A stretch of DNA of 64,000 nt, from the NCBI GenBank assembly GCA_027559495.1, contig JAMXSV010000017.1, positions 1,488,001 through 1,552,000 on the forward strand, read 5' to 3'. The notes under the pieces are model-generated. The model was not told the origin of the DNA and made no database searches. It saw nothing but the letters and a program-made list of their open reading frames with translations. Of the stretch, positions 1-12,958 are shown piece after piece. Made by a program: the position numbers and the translations under genes. Positions within the stretch are counted from its first letter, which is position 1. Each line of letters starts with the position of its first letter. The DNA is from Aurifilum marmelostoma. Its lineage: Eukaryota > Ascomycota > Sordariomycetes > Diaporthales > Cryphonectriaceae.

Positions 1-30
1 AAAGGACAAAGACATCAAGTCCCGAGCCAT

Positions 31-1315
31 CTAGTAATCATACTCATAGCAGAGGTAGCCGCCCTGCACGTTCATGATCTCCTCAATCTTGACATCAGGC
101 AGGATAGCAGCGGTGCTGAGGACATAGTCAAGAGTGGTGTTCAGGTTGTAGGAAGCCGGCAGGGTGATGGCGTTCTCCTCAAAAAAGGTGTAGTTCCAGG
201 CGTTGCCAGATATGTCGAACAGGCGCGAGGACGCGTTTGCCGTCTGCCACTTCCACCACACACGGTCGACGTAGTTGTGGTGCATAAAGAACATGGGGTC
301 ACCAGCGGAGGCGTAAATGTCAGACATCTAGAGAAGACGGGTTTCTGGTTAGTATCATTTTCCTATTCGGTATCCCATCCTGCTAGCCTCAGAGCTGAGA
401 TGAAGGAAAAAAGTACAAACTCACAATGCCTCCGCTAGAGTTGTGCCCGGCAACATGAGGGCTCGTGTTGAAGTCCACCATGCAGTTGAAAAAGCCGTAG
501 TAGTCATTGTGAACCCTGCAGGTGTCGAGCTTCTCGGTCCCCATGTACTCGATGTAGTCGGACGTCCAGCCGCGGTAGAGACAGTACTCAGTGTCCGCCA
601 GACCGGGTCCGATGTACATGGTCGTGTTGGCAAAGACACCGTCGGTGAGACAGTCGTCCGCGCCGGTGCTGTTGCCGCCAAAGGCCTCGGAAGACCACAT
701 CTCGGAGCGGAAGAGGTCTCCTGCGTTGGCATCGGCCTCCTCGTCCCACCAGCTCATGGGGCCGTTGTAGTTGCACTGGGTGCGTAGGAGGGTCTCGTGC
801 GCGTGCATGTAGTATCGATGCCAAGGGAGGAATTGTCCCTGTTGTTGTTATTGTTGTTCAGTAATTAATCATCATGTAATCAGTACAATATGGTAAGAGA
901 GGAACGCAGAGATGAGGTTTAGCCTCTGACTTACAACATTGTGAACGATATCCCCAACAAAGGTATCATCAACGGTGGTGTTCTGAAGGTCGCGGTGTAG
1001 GGCCTGCAGGTCGCTCCAGCGGCTGGTCACGCCGTCGAGGGTCGTCTCGGCCGGGAGGTTGAAGAGGCACTTCTCAGCAGCGAGGTATGCTTTCTTCTCC
1101 GACGGGGTCAGGTTCCGCCATTCCTTGCGGACGCGGATATTGTCTGCGGTGCAGGTTCCGTTGAAGTAAAAGGTCGTCTCGGCAGATTTGGTCTGGGAAG
1201 ACAGCTCGTTCGTCGACGAAGAGGCAGCCAGTCGGTTTGTCTGGCCCGATCCTGGGACAGAAGCTGCCTTGACGGAGCCTGCGGCAAGGAGGAGGCTGGC
1301 GAGAAGAGAATGCAT
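31..1315 (-). CDS. Secreted tyrosinase-like copper monooxygenase
   Basis: Predicted exons are 1315-935, 838-425 and 327-31, all joined in phase 0, giving 363 aa. The start was chosen because it opens a signal peptide (MHSLLASLLLAAGSVKAAS). The type 3 copper fold is clear. The CuA side has His125 in DIVHNV and His134 in FLPWHRYY. The CuB side has His255 and His259 in PHVAGH and His281/282 in FFMHHNYVDRVWW. Tyrosinases oxidise phenols or catechols to quinones. At about 360 aa this is a short form, holding the catalytic domain without a long C-terminal shield, as in secreted fungal tyrosinase-like and catechol-oxidase-like proteins. It contains N-glycosylation sequons. Substrate cannot be read from the sequence. 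The stop codon lies 31 bp from the window edge, so neighbours on that side are unknown. Confidence 0.9.
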
Positions 1316-4300
1316 CGTGTTAAGCAGAACACTAGTATTAAAAAGAAGTCCTGAATTATGTAACAAAGAAGGATGGCGCAGAGGCTTTTCGACACAAATG
1401 AATGAGAGTCAACGCCTTGCCTAGTGATTGTGCGAGGCTATGATATTACTTCTGAGCCATCTTGGCAGGAAGACGATCCATCTTATATCCCTTGTGGTTT
1501 CGATGGCAGTGCCCACCCCCTGACCGATGCTCGACGATGTTGACATTGGGAAAGAAATATCTCTCATCCATGCTGCAGGTGTCCGTGTGTGATCCACGAT
1601 GTAGATTGGTCTAGGCTCAGCTGCATTAAGGGCCACTTCGAAACCCTTCAGAGGCCCTGGTATTAGGCGTCTGCCCCGCTGCGATATGGTAAAATTAGAG
1701 AGAAGAAAAAAAAAAAGGGGGGGAAAAAAAAAAAAATCAAGGCAATAAATACGCTCACTTACATATCGAATATTAGGCAAGTGCGTGGCCAACTAGAACC
1801 CAATCCACCCGCAAGTTTTGAGACTAGGTAGACTGACGTTCCTGTTTCTTCTCTTTTTTTTTTTTTTTAATCTATTTCACAACGACGATCCCATAGCAGG
1901 AAGGTCACCGAGCCTTACAAGCCTCGTCAAAGATCCACTGCCCAAGTCCAACGGTTCCGCGTGGTGGATATGCTTCGGAGCGGATGTCGTCAATGCTCAC
2001 GCAGCCGCGCGCACGCCAGAGGTTTCCCCCGAGGCCCATACCCTACCCAGCACGCCCGATTAGCCAGCCACCCACGCAACTTATCTTGTACTTCCAGGAT
2101 TGTGCAAAGAACGCGATGCACTGCTGCAATTTATTTTCCTCCGTGAGGGATCAGAGTAACAGTAAGATAACCCTAGGCCGAAATGGAGAGGCAGGAGAGA
2201 AAGGAGGGACCCAGAATTGCATGAAGTTAAGGGGATCGGGTGTTGCCGGATCTAAAATATGGTTGCATTCACGATGTGGGATGTTTATATCCGTTGGAAT
2301 TTATCATTGAGGCCTAATGGTGGCAGCGGTCAAGCATTGGACTTGAACGGTGAAGTAGGGTCCAGAACAACTCCCGGATTGTACAGTATCTCTGGTGACA
2401 AACAACCAGAGTACCACATAATTATCTGGACGGTCTTTGAGTTTACCTCAAGCTTTTTCGCTACCACGTAGTAGAGGAATACCGACCCCTTTTCCACGTT
2501 GTCGGAGTGCCATGGTTCCAAGGTTATTACAAAAAATCGGCAAGGGTCCACACTTCCTCTCCTTCAGACAAAAGCTCAGTCAAAGCAGCAGGGCTGATCG
2601 AGCGAGTGCGTGGCCCTGGCTGAGATCGGCAGTCGATGGGATCTGGGCGGATCTATCCCGAGCATGCTGGTATCTGGGATTCGTGCATATGATAATGACA
2701 TGGATCTCGCTGGGAAGTTCCTGGCACTAGCTGGTTTGCACACACTCCTTAATGTTTCGAAACGGATCAAACAATTTTCACTGCATAGGGAAGCTCACCG
2801 ATCTGATAGGCAAATTGCGACCTCCTTCCCTTAAGAACCCCCCCTCCTTCTGACTAAATATACCCACCCAATGGTCCACCAGGAGAATGCGAATCCTCAA
2901 GGTCCCGGGGTTCATCCTCTACCACCGCCCTCTGGAATCATCTAGCCTGGCCCCACTCGATCAGATAATGTCTCGGCGCTTACTCTTATGCTTCTTGGTT
3001 CCTTTTTCCTTTTTTTCTTCCCTTCCCCCTCTCATTATTTCGTCTTCTTTCATTGTCTGCAACGCCATCCTCCAAGACCCGCCCCCACGGGCCGACGCAG
3101 GGTACGCGTCACTCCCATTGATATTTTGAGGCTTTGAGGACGGAACATGCCGGGGTCACGCTCATTAAAAATAGAAGAGAGTCTACGTAATTCCGAGTTT
3201 TTTTTTTTTTTTTTTTTTGCAAAATTCTCAGTACGCCATACCTGGCTATAGCCGACGCTAACCTCCGACACGTTGAGGCTTGTGGTGATGCCCTGGCCTA
3301 GGTGTCCCGGGTGACACAGGTGTGGATGCTCTCCAGGTAGCATTTGGTACCTGTATCTCACTACGAAGTAAGATTGAGGCGTTTCACTGACGTGTTGAGG
3401 CCGTGCAACGCTCCGATTGCGGAAAACGCATCATGAATTATCAATGAAGAATTTTTTTCCGTCGGAATGTGCATGTTTTGCCAGGCTTTTTGTGCAGCAG
3501 GAATGTGTTTGGCCATGTTATTGTGTGTTTTTGGTGATCATGGCGTCGTTGCCTCTTATCAAACGCCCTGCAGTCATTCCTATATAAAGACTCGCTTTGG
3601 GGCCTACTTGCAGGGTTGCAGATAGGGATTATTATTTCGATGGATACGGCCTGGCCTCGACAACGTTCCATGACAGGAAGCTGCTCAGGACCATCGCCGT
3701 TCCAGTCAGTCTGGTGCTGGGCTTATCAGTGTCCATCTGTTTCTTATTTCTCCTTTTTCCTTTTCCTTTTCCTTTTTTTGTTTTCTCTTTCAAGCAGTAT
3801 AGACTTCTTCCCTGCCTGCCTTCACAAGTCTCTCATTTCATTCCTTGCACACCATGAAGTTTCAAAACACGCCAATATGCATCATAATAAAGATCTCACA
3901 ATACTCTTCTTCCCACAGGAATGCGTCCAACTTCCTATGATAATGGAGAAATCTGTCGTTCGCTTCTGTACTGTCCTCTTGCCTCTTTTGTGGAACACAT
4001 CCTTTTGAAAGGATATTCATATCCCGCTTCCCTTTCCCTGGACTTGGCCTCATCATCAGCGAGATGACTAGAGGCGGAACAACAATCTTACAATGAATGA
4101 TCAGAATTGTGCTAATGACAAAGGCCCGCCACTTGTCACCAGTGGTCAAGATGCGGCTCAAAACCAAGAAGAAGAAAGAAAAAAAAAAGGACATGTGAAA
4201 GGCTGATTCGCAGATGCTTCACTGCAAACAGAGCAAGTGCAGCAGTAAACCAGAGTGTCTACAGCGTGGAATGTACACAGGTTATGGTTGATTATGAACA

Positions 4301-5031
4301 TAGTACTCTCTCATACTGAACACCCTCCACTGTACCAGGATAATTTTGCATCGTTTGCGCACGCCAGAAATGATCGTGGTGAGAACGGAGTCTTAGGCTT
4401 GTGGCTCCTCTCTGCTCGACAGATAAGAGACCATTCAGGGGAGGGCCTTGGCTTGACTTATATAGAAAATCTAGGATATTACATACCGCCTACATCTTCA
4501 ATATAGTTGCAATTTTATGAGCTCTGATCAACACGAGAAATGCAATATATATCATCACGGCTGGTTTAGGACCCCGCTGCAAGAGCGTGTGATGCCCATA
4601 TTACCTTCTGGGCTTCCTTCATTATGCGTGCTTGTAATTATCCCACGGTGCCTGTTCGACGACTTCATGAAATACATCTGGTGATGGTGACGATTATGAT
4701 ACTTTTGAAGAGAATAGAGCTGTAGATTGCAATCCAAACTTCTGTACGCCTGATGGTTCTGCCACTCGTTCGACCCCTGTGAGCATCACGCAGCCCAAAT
4801 AGGCAACTCAAAAAGAGCCCTGCCCGGGCGGAGCCGCGGGCGGCACCTGGGCAAAAGTGGAGATAACGCCGATCTGACAACCCAATATCAACGTCTTCCT
4901 TCTCCTGACGGCATAACATACATAGTATCGACCCCTTTGAAAGACATCAACTAGGACTCGCGCAACCTGGAGCCCTGTGTGGAATTTGAGTCCTCTTCTT
5001 GCAGTCTCAAACACAGACAAGGGGATAAATC
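1316..5031. other. Gene-poor intergenic region (3.7 kb)
   Basis: No reading frame here shows a recognisable domain or convincing exon structure. The region is AT-rich, with A/T runs near 1708-1736 and 1853-1869 and a 21-nt T run at 3198-3218. It lies between two divergent genes (tyrosinase on minus, M24 on plus), so it should hold both promoters. Confidence 0.6.
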
Positions 5032-6615
5032 ATGAGGCAGCAAGGGTTGCGGAGTCTTGTTCTGGGCGGCTGCTTAGCCATCATCTCCGGATGCCATGCC
5101 TCGGCCGATGCCTCCAGGAACCCTCAATTTCAGACACTGCCTTCCCTGCGAGAGCAGGAACAAATCGTGAATGCCTGGACAGAGGAGCGAAAGTCACTCA
5201 TTCCGGGCATTCTGAGCAAGTATAATGTCGACGCATGGCTCGTCTGTATTCACCTCTCCTCCCAGTGCATCCCGGGGGCCCCTCCCTGCTGCACCCTGCA
5301 CCTGCGCAGCGCCTGGTTTCTTTTATCTTGGTATCAGGTGCTAATAACAGTTCGAACACAGATCAGCCAGCGTGAGTATGGCGAGGACACGGTATTCTGG
5401 GCCCTCAAAGACTTCACCCAATTCTCAGCACGCCGCCGCACGACCCAGCTCTTCCTGGCCAACGCCACGGGAGATAAGCCCTCGGCATACTCCTGGATCG
5501 ACAACACGCCTCTTGTCTGGTCCGAGCTGAGATCTATCCTGGAAGAGCAGCAGCCCCGCAGCATCGCGTTGAATACACACTCCGAGATCGCCTTCTCGGG
5601 CGGTCTGCACGCTGGTGAGAGGGACGCCATCGGCGCTGCTCTTGGTGCGAGATGGAGCGACAGGTTCGTCCTCGAGCCCATGATTGCTGTCGAGCTGGTT
5701 GCGACCATGGTTGATGGGCGTCTCGAATGGTACCGCCGGATGATGGAGACGGCCTGGGCGATCATCGAGGAGGCATTCAGCAGCAGGGTCATCCGGCCTG
5801 GTGTGACGACCGCTCAGGACGTAGAGTGGTGGATGCGGGACAAGATCCAGGCGCTGAACTACACGACGTGGTTCCAGCCCAGTGTTTCCATCATGACGGA
5901 GAATGACTGCAGCATGTGTTCTCCTTCTCCTTCATCTTCTCTGTCGTCAGCTCAGCTTGAGGACCCGGCACACCTGATTCGGCCTGGTGATATTATCCAT
6001 TGCGACTTTGGTGTGACGGCTTTGGGTCTTAATACAGACACTCAGCATCTCGGATACGTGCTGCCACCCGGAGGTCACGAGGATGACATACCTGAGAGCA
6101 TACTGGAGGGGCTGCGGAAGGCCAATAGACTGCAGGATATGACCCGGCAGCACATGGAGATCGGCATGAGCGGCAACGACATCCTCAAGAACATCCGTGC
6201 GCAGATGAGAGAAGAGGGCATCGAGGGCAAGATTTACTGCCACGCGACGGGAGAATTTGGGCACAGTGCGGGCACCCTGATCGGTGAGTCTACCCTACAC
6301 ATCCCATATGGTCAGAGGTGATGGGGACGGTGGGGTGTTGACGTCTCCACAGGAATGACCAATCTTCAAGACGAGGTCCCCTTCTTGGGCGACCTGCCTC
6401 TGCTCAAGAACACCTATTACAGCATCGAGCTGTATGCAGAACACTATATCCCGGAGAAGAACATGACGGTCAAGTTCCCACAAGAGGAAGATGTGTACTG
6501 GAACGAGCGGAGTCAGTCCTGGGAGTGGGTGTATGGTCGGCAGTCTACCTTCCTCTTCGTCCACTCTGTTGTTGACGATCACCTGGTGCACAGTGAGCCA
6601 GTGTTGGAACTGTAG
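5032..6615 (+). CDS. Secreted M24-family (creatinase/aminopeptidase-like) metallopeptidase
   Basis: Predicted exons are 5032-5241, 5362-6283 and 6353-6615 (464 aa). The first intron is a multiple of three with no stop. It is called because its translation breaks an otherwise continuous domain and an ACAG acceptor restores the expected SQREYGEDTVFW. The N-terminus is a signal peptide ending near SGCHASA. The pita-bread M24 metal site can be followed: Asp285 (HCDFGV), Asp296 (NTDTQH), His371 (FGHSAG) and Glu403 (YSIELYAEH). The fifth ligand, normally Glu, appears as Gln441 in YGRQSTF. M24 enzymes cleave Xaa-Pro bonds or hydrolyse creatine-like substrates, and the substrate here is unknown. The gene converges on the GH3 gene 195 bp away. 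Alternative: a non-peptidase M24 homologue. Confidence 0.82.
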
Positions 6616-6810
6616 TCCCGCCAGGCCTCAGAGTGAATGGTCGAAGAAGTAATATCTGATGCTCAAAAGGCCGGCTGATTCCGCGATATTGTGTTACGGT
6701 TTCTCATGGTACAGTATAAATGATATATTCTAACTGAAGTTCCCTGATTCGATGGTAGACACTGCACGTCAACCTTGCACATATCCCCTACGCAACCCGA
6801 GATCAAACAA

Positions 6811-9088
6811 TCACGAGACAGCAAGAGTCGAGTTCAGCCTCAGATCCCGACTCGACGCCCCGACACTGACCACAAAGCTGCCACTCGGGACAACCCAGTT
6901 CTGGCTCGCCACGTCCCAGTAGCTCAGATCCCGCCTGCGCAGGTTGAACGTGGCCGTGCCCTTGGCCCCGGCTGCGAGCGAGAGCTTGTCGAACCCGCGG
7001 AGCTGCCTGGGCGGTGAGGCGGGGGCGCTGGCGGGCAGGCTGATGTACAGCTGTGCGGCCTCGGCACCGGCGACGGAGCCGGTGTTGGTGATGGTTGCTG
7101 TCACTGTTGCGACGGTCTCGAAGAGGTCTGCACGTCCGCCTGGGGCTGTATCTCCTGTTGCGGGACCGGAGGTGGCGGTCGAGGTTACAGAGATGTCTGC
7201 ATACGTGAAGCTTGTGTATGCTTTGCGAAAAGAGAGAGAGAGAGAGAGTGGTGAAGGCTTGGTCAGCAGTTTTTCTTGTCACTTCCGTGGATGCAGACGG
7301 TATGACTTACACAATCCAAAGCCGTATTCATACCGTGGGCTGATGTTGCTCTCATCGAAATGGCGGTAGTCGATGTACAGGCCCTCGGAAAAGTCGTCAT
7401 CCTCACCAGTCACGATAGTCGAGGGATAATCCGCGGTAGCCTTGGCGATTGTAAAGGGAAGCTTTCCAGACGGCGTCGTGTCGCCATACAGAATGTCCAC
7501 CAGGGCATTACCACTCTCCTGAGAGCCCAGCCCCGCCCAGACGACGGCCTTGACACCAGGCAGGGCCAGGATGGTCTCCAGGATGACGGGGCCGACGCTC
7601 TGGATCACGACTATGGTGTTGTTGTTGGCCGCCGCCACGGCCTGGACGAGCTGGTTGCCGCTGTGCCACGGGTCGAGATTGTTCCTGTCGCCAACGTTGC
7701 CCTCGACCGTGATGTACTCCTCCCCCGAGTCGGAGGTGATGACGACAATGGCCACGTCGGCACCAGACACTGTGCTCGACACACTTCCCGTATCGTCGGT
7801 GCTGCTGAGGGCCAAAGTTGTTCCGTCCGCGGATGTCCTGCTCTTGAGGGCGTCGTATGGAGCTATCAGGTAGGGGTACTGGGCCGTGCCGCTTCCCCAG
7901 CCCATACCCAGTGTTCCGGTATCACAGCCCCGATCCGTGCAGGCATTAGCCCCCGAGGGGTTGACGATGGCAGCAGAGCCGACCAGGGCAATCTTGTTGG
8001 GCGCCTGGAGGGGCAGGACAGAGCCTTCGTTCTGCAGCAGGACGATGCCGTCCCTGGCGACGGCACGAACGTTGTCGGCATGAGTTGACTGCACACTGGC
8101 CTGGAGGTTGATGGAGGGATAGCCAGAGTCCTGCCCGACGAGATACCAGGCGGCCAAGATCCTGGTGACCATGTCGTCGACACGGCTCTCGGGCACCTCG
8201 CCGCTGTTCACGGCGCTCAGGAGCTGTGGCCCCCAGAGGATCGTGCCGCCGTTGTAATCGCTGCCGGGCATGGTCATGTCCAGGCCATTCACGGCGGACG
8301 CAACAGTCGTGTGCTGGGCGTCCCAGTCGCTCATGACGTACCCCGGGAAGCCCAGCTCGTCCTTGAGCAGCGAGTTCAGGGTGCCGTCGTTCTCGCAGGC
8401 CCAGGTCTCGTTGATCTTGTTGTAGGAGCACATGACGCTGGCCACACCGGCGTGCACCGCGTCCGCAAAGGGCCACAGGTACAGCTCGTGCATGGTGCGG
8501 TCGTCCGGGTTGCTCGACATGGTCTCGCGGTTGAGCTCCTGCTCGTTGAGAATGTAGTGCTTTGCGGTGGCCTGCACGCCGCTGCCTTGCATGCCCGCGA
8601 TGGTCTGCTCCATGGCGATGCCGGTGAAGTAGGGGTCGGGCCCAAACCCTTCCCAGATCCGCCCTCCCTGTGCATTCTTCCCCAGGGGACCGGCCACGGG
8701 CCCGAGGAGGACGTGCACGCCGCAACCTTTTGCCTCGGCGCCGAGGTACTGACCCCCTCTGGAGGATCAGGTCAACATCCCACGTGGCAGCTGCCTGGAT
8801 GCCTGGGGTGAAGGCGGTGACGCTTGTTGCGTACCGGACACCCAAGGGCGAGTCCTGGAGACAGAGTTCTGGATAGCCAATGGAGGAGATGGCGGCCGTG
8901 TTCCCTACACAGGGGCCGTCGTTCCAGCCTATGCCTGTCACTATGTTGATCTTGTCCTGGAGGGAGAGTTTGGCAAGTGACGCGTTTGCTTTGGTGTATG
9001 CGGCCGTCCAGTCGAAGGTCTGGGCAGTTGTGGGAATTGTGAATAATGACAAAGACCCCAAGGTCAGGGCGAGCCCAAGGGCGGACAT
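6811..9088 (-). CDS. GH3 beta-glucosidase, one apparent +1 frameshift
   Basis: Exons are 9088-7311 and 7220-6811; the 90-nt intron join gives the typical FGLSYTSF. Start 9088 opens a signal peptide ending near TTAQTF; an ATG 39 nt upstream is possible but would precede the hydrophobic core. Domain order is GH3 N-terminal barrel (nucleophile Asp in MSDWDA, around residue 250), GH3 C-terminal alpha/beta sandwich, then a fibronectin-III-like domain. The enzyme hydrolyses terminal beta-glucosides such as cellobiose outside the cell. The frame breaks once: after LILQRG the next codons YLGAEAKGCGVHV are in another phase. Dropping one base from the C5 run at 8753-8757 (G5 on the coding strand) restores 728 aa. 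Everything on either side is intact, so a sequence error or a very recent mutation is likelier than an old pseudogene. Confidence 0.9.
7231..7247. repeat. (GA)n microsatellite in the GH3 intron
   Basis: A GA dinucleotide tract lies inside the predicted GH3 intron, on the acceptor side (minus-strand CT-rich tract). There it may serve as the polypyrimidine stretch. Confidence 0.8.
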
Positions 9089-11333
9089 GATGGGCAGATT
9101 GTCGGTACGCCCTACTGTATCTACCACTGCACACAGCAGCAGCAGCCAGGGGTAGTTATTTAAGCACTCAGTAAATAACTAACAGGACTTACACCTCAGA
9201 GCTACCTTGGTAGGGAAAAGGAAGAAGGCAACCGGGCGTTTCTTATACACATGGGAATCCTCCAAGCGCCATGATTTACACGGCAGCGGCCCCAGACATG
9301 AGAGCCAAGATGATCCACCTGGGCACCTGAATCTATACTGTAATATGACCGCATTGATTAAAGAATTGATTGATTGATTGACCCGGAAGAAAAGGAATCC
9401 TGGTAAGTATTTGACCCCAGCTCAACATGGGACACTCACCCAACGGATCATCGTCCTAGTGCCAGCTCGGGATGAATATTTCTTTTCCCCTCCGAAACAA
9501 GAGAAGAAGAAGAATGATCAGCCAAGCAAGGAAATCCAGGTCACATTCGCCTCCCCCCCCCCCCCCCGCCGCCCCCGTCTTGTAACTGCTGCAATGGCGA
9601 GTCGGGTCGGTACTGTTGGCCCCATTTGGTTTAGGCAGAATAGGAGGTTGAGCGACCGCACCAAGAAATCTGTCTTTTTTTTTTAATTCTCTTTCTCCTT
9701 TTTTCCCCCCCTTCTCCTTCCCTCCCCCCTTCTTTCTTGGCCTTGTTGCAATGTCGACCAGTGCGATGGCGGCCCGCATAACCTTTTTGGAATATTTAGC
9801 CAATATTGGGGTGGAGGACGGACATGGGGGAGAGAAACTGACGCCGGGGAGGGGAGAATGGGGGGAGGAAATAAGCCACGAAAACGTGTTTGTATGTCAT
9901 TAGGCCGGAGGAGATTTGTTTGGGTTAGTATTAGTGATCAACACTGCATGAGGTTGTATTCACAAGTCGCCTCCTAGCTGTTTGGGGGAAGTATGCATAT
10001 TATTCCTGGGGCTAGTAATTAGTTGAAGATGAGATCTTTTGTCCTAGGTAAGATCTCTGATGACATTATGCAATATCCTGTGGCGATCTTGGGGAGGGAG
10101 AGAGGAAGAAATAATAGAATTTGGAAGAGAAAGAAGAAATCATGATGCACCTCGGCAATAATTAATACAACCTTGGAAGCCACTTCTTGCTCGAATGCAA
10201 CCCTCCACCCACACCAATTCCATCGATCACCCATGACTTGAGTGCATCGTCATACTTTGAGGTTCTCTTGGAGGTTGGAGATTATTCTTTATAGTCATAG
10301 ATACAACCAAAAGAAATCTGACAAAGCACACTGCTCTGATTACGTTGGATTTGTCTGAGGATGGTGGGAGGAGGAGGGACACGCCGAGTGGCTGGCTGAA
10401 ATTCAGGGACATTTCGTCGTTCCAGAACAGTCAGCTGGATTTTTTTCTTTCAAAAAAAAAAAGCCGAAGAGCTCAGCCTGGATGCAGTGATGTGCATTCA
10501 GGTGACACTCAAGCAGGTGGCTTTGTGGAGAAGTATGAATCAAACAATGAGAATCAGTGTTGAGGCTCCGAGACGAGGAGCAAGATGATAATATCCATCA
10601 CCAAGATGTTCTCCCAACAATAATCCCATCTCTGGACCATGACCAACACTGACAAGATGATTAGCATGACCAGTAAAAGCTACTGTAAGCAAGTAAGTAT
10701 TTAACTTGCAATAGCTAGTGTCAATGTATTTATGAGGTGGGCATGGGATGGGAAGTAATTCCTCCAAAGGACAGACAACCTTTGGAACCCCTCAGTAATT
10801 AAAGGCTCATTTTTATCCTCCCTCGGCATGGGAATCTTGTCAACATTGATTGACTCAACTTGCCTATCGACATCTGTATCGCAGATGCGCACTGCGCACC
10901 AAGCTCTTCGTGGGTAATTACTTGTCACCCAGAGCATGACTCCTCCAGATTGAAACACTTATCTTGACATGTTGGTGGAGCCCGCTGTGTGGTTCGCCCA
11001 GGATATGCTGTTGTGTCTTGCCCCTCCCTCCGTGAAGCCACAGCGGCAGCTCACTTATGACTCTCCCTCCCGATACCAAGCCACTTGCAACGACATCGGC
11101 CCTTTTGAAGACTCATATCAGCGGAATTTCTGGGCTCGAATTCTACATATTTATCCCGCAGGGCAGCTCAGATGGAGTTGGGCTTGTGATTGATTACTCT
11201 TGAACTCTCATCGGCTTCCCAGACTGGTTATTATTATTGGTATATTATCAAGTAATTAATCAAGATCAAGTCGACATTGGGAAGTGAACAACAATATTCA
11301 TTCACTCATTAGCAAATCCCAGACCCAGCAAAG
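9089..11333. other. Intergenic region (2.2 kb)
   Basis: Divergent spacer between the GH3 gene (minus) and the PLP enzyme (plus). It contains a C15 run and AT-rich stretches. No supported gene was seen on either strand. Confidence 0.6.
9553..9567. repeat. C15 mononucleotide run
   Basis: Fifteen consecutive C, followed closely by further C-rich sequence (GCCGCCCCCG). One of several very long G/C runs in this window. Confidence 0.95.
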
Positions 11334-12278
11334 ATGGGATCCTATAGACAGCACCCGGAGGACGAGACCACCACTCCAGGTCCAGACGAGCTGCCGCTGG
11401 CCTTTGGCAGGAGTCTCCGGAAGCTGTTCCTGCTGGATGAGGACTACCACAATCTCAACCATGGTACATGACCCTCAACCCGATCACCCTGGGGCAATCA
11501 GATTCATACGCATCAAAACCATCATCTTGGTTCCTCACTAACAAGCCCTCCTTCCCAGGCTCCTTCGGCACACACCCCCTCGCCATCCAGCAGCGCCGCC
11601 AGCACTACCAGGACCTCTACGAGCGCACCCCGGACCCCTTCATCCGCTACACCTACCCGGACCTCCTCGACGAGAACCGCCGGGCCATCGCCGCCCTGCT
11701 CAACGCCCCCTCGGCCGACGAGGTCGTCTTCGTCCCCAACGCCACCGTCGGCGTCAACACCGTCCTGCGCGCCCTGGCCGAGCTCTGGGCCGACGACGGC
11801 CGCGACGAGGTCCTCTTCTTCAGCACCATCTACGGCAGCTGCGGCAAGACCATCGACTACTGCTCCGAGTCGACCAGGGGCCTCGTGCACGGCCGCGCCG
11901 TCGAGCTGACCTACCCCGTCTCGGACGCCGAGGTCCTGGCCAGCTTCCTCGCCGCCGCCGACGCCTCCCGCGCCGCAGGCCGCCGCCCCCGCGTCGCCGT
12001 CTTCGACAGCGTCTCCTCGCTCCCCGGCGTGCCCTTTCCCTACGAGGCCGTGGTGGCCGCCTGCCGCGAGCAGGGCATCCTCAGCCTCGTCGACGCCGCC
12101 CAGGGCGTCGGCCTCGTCCCCCTCGACCTGTCGCGCCTCGACCCGGACTTCCTCGTCAGCAACTGCCACAAGTGGCTCTTTGTCCCGCGCGGCTGTGCCG
12201 TCTTCTACGTCGCGCGGAGGAACCAGCACCTCGTCCGCTCCACCCTGCCCACCTCGCACGGCTACGTCCCGCGGGACC

Positions 12279-12309
<31 letters not shown>

Positions 12310-12958
12310 GCGGGCCAACCCCCTGCCGCCGAGCAGCAAGAGCCCCTTTGTGAGCATGTTTGAGTTTGTGGGCACCGTGGACAACTCGCCGTACCTGTGT
12401 GTCAAGGATGCGATCGAGTGGAGGGAGAAGATGCTGGGCGGCGAGGAGAGGATCAGGGGCTATGTCTGGAAGCTGGCTGCCGAGGGAGGTGAGCAGGTTG
12501 CAAAGTGGCTGGGCACGAGGGTGATGCAGAACGAGGAGGGAACGTTGACCAGGTGCGGCATGGTGAATGTGGCTCTGCCTCTGGTCGTGGCGCCGGACAC
12601 CGAAGCCCAGGCAGGGCCTGCTGCGGCTGCGAAAGATGGGTCTCGGGTGACGGAGGCTGATGTGGAAGAGGCTAACCCTGAGAATGTGCCGGGCAAGGAG
12701 GCCGAGGTCACGGCTGCGTCGGCCGCCAGGGAAGGCGAGACGGTCATTCCGCACAAGGACGCCCAGAGGATCTGGGCGTGGATGACCAAGGTTCTTGTCG
12801 ATGAGTACAAGACCTTCATCCCCACGTACGTCCACGGCGGTCGGTTCTGGGCTCGCCTCAGCGCCCAGGTCTACCTCGACATGGATGACTTTGAGTGGGC
12901 CGGCAAGACCCTGAAAGAGCTGTGTGGTCGGGTGGCCAGGAAGGACTATGACGGGTGA
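11334..12958 (+). CDS. Class V PLP-dependent enzyme, hercynylcysteine sulfoxide lyase (Egt2)/isopenicillin-N-epimerase-like
   Basis: Exons are 11334-11463 and 11559-12958 (509 aa). The intron has donor GTACAT, branch CACTAAC and acceptor CCCAG, and the join gives LNHGSFGTHP, the usual opening of this subgroup. It is a fold-type I aminotransferase: phosphate-binding region near [11 protein letters not shown], Asp in [10 protein letters not shown], and Schiff-base Lys248 in NCHKWLF. The closest families I know are fungal Egt2 (ergothioneine C-S lyase) and isopenicillin-N-epimerase-like desulfurases. The reaction cannot be settled from sequence, and no Egt1 gene is in the window. Two low-complexity insertions stand out: an Ala9 run (coding GCC repeats near 12280) and an acidic, Ala/Glu-rich segment near residues 385-440. 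Coding GC is very high. The gene converges on the glycolipid-transfer gene 263 bp downstream. Confidence 0.85.

Noticed and set aside
8718..8770. A tiny intron to explain the GH3 frame break
   Set aside because: The only GT-AG pair nearby would be about 20 nt and would delete conserved residues (YLGAEAKG); a one-base excess in the C5 run is far simpler.
11522..12835. 437-codon open frame antisense to the PLP enzyme
   Set aside because: A shadow produced by very high third-position GC; its Gly/Val/Ala/Asp-rich product has no domain.
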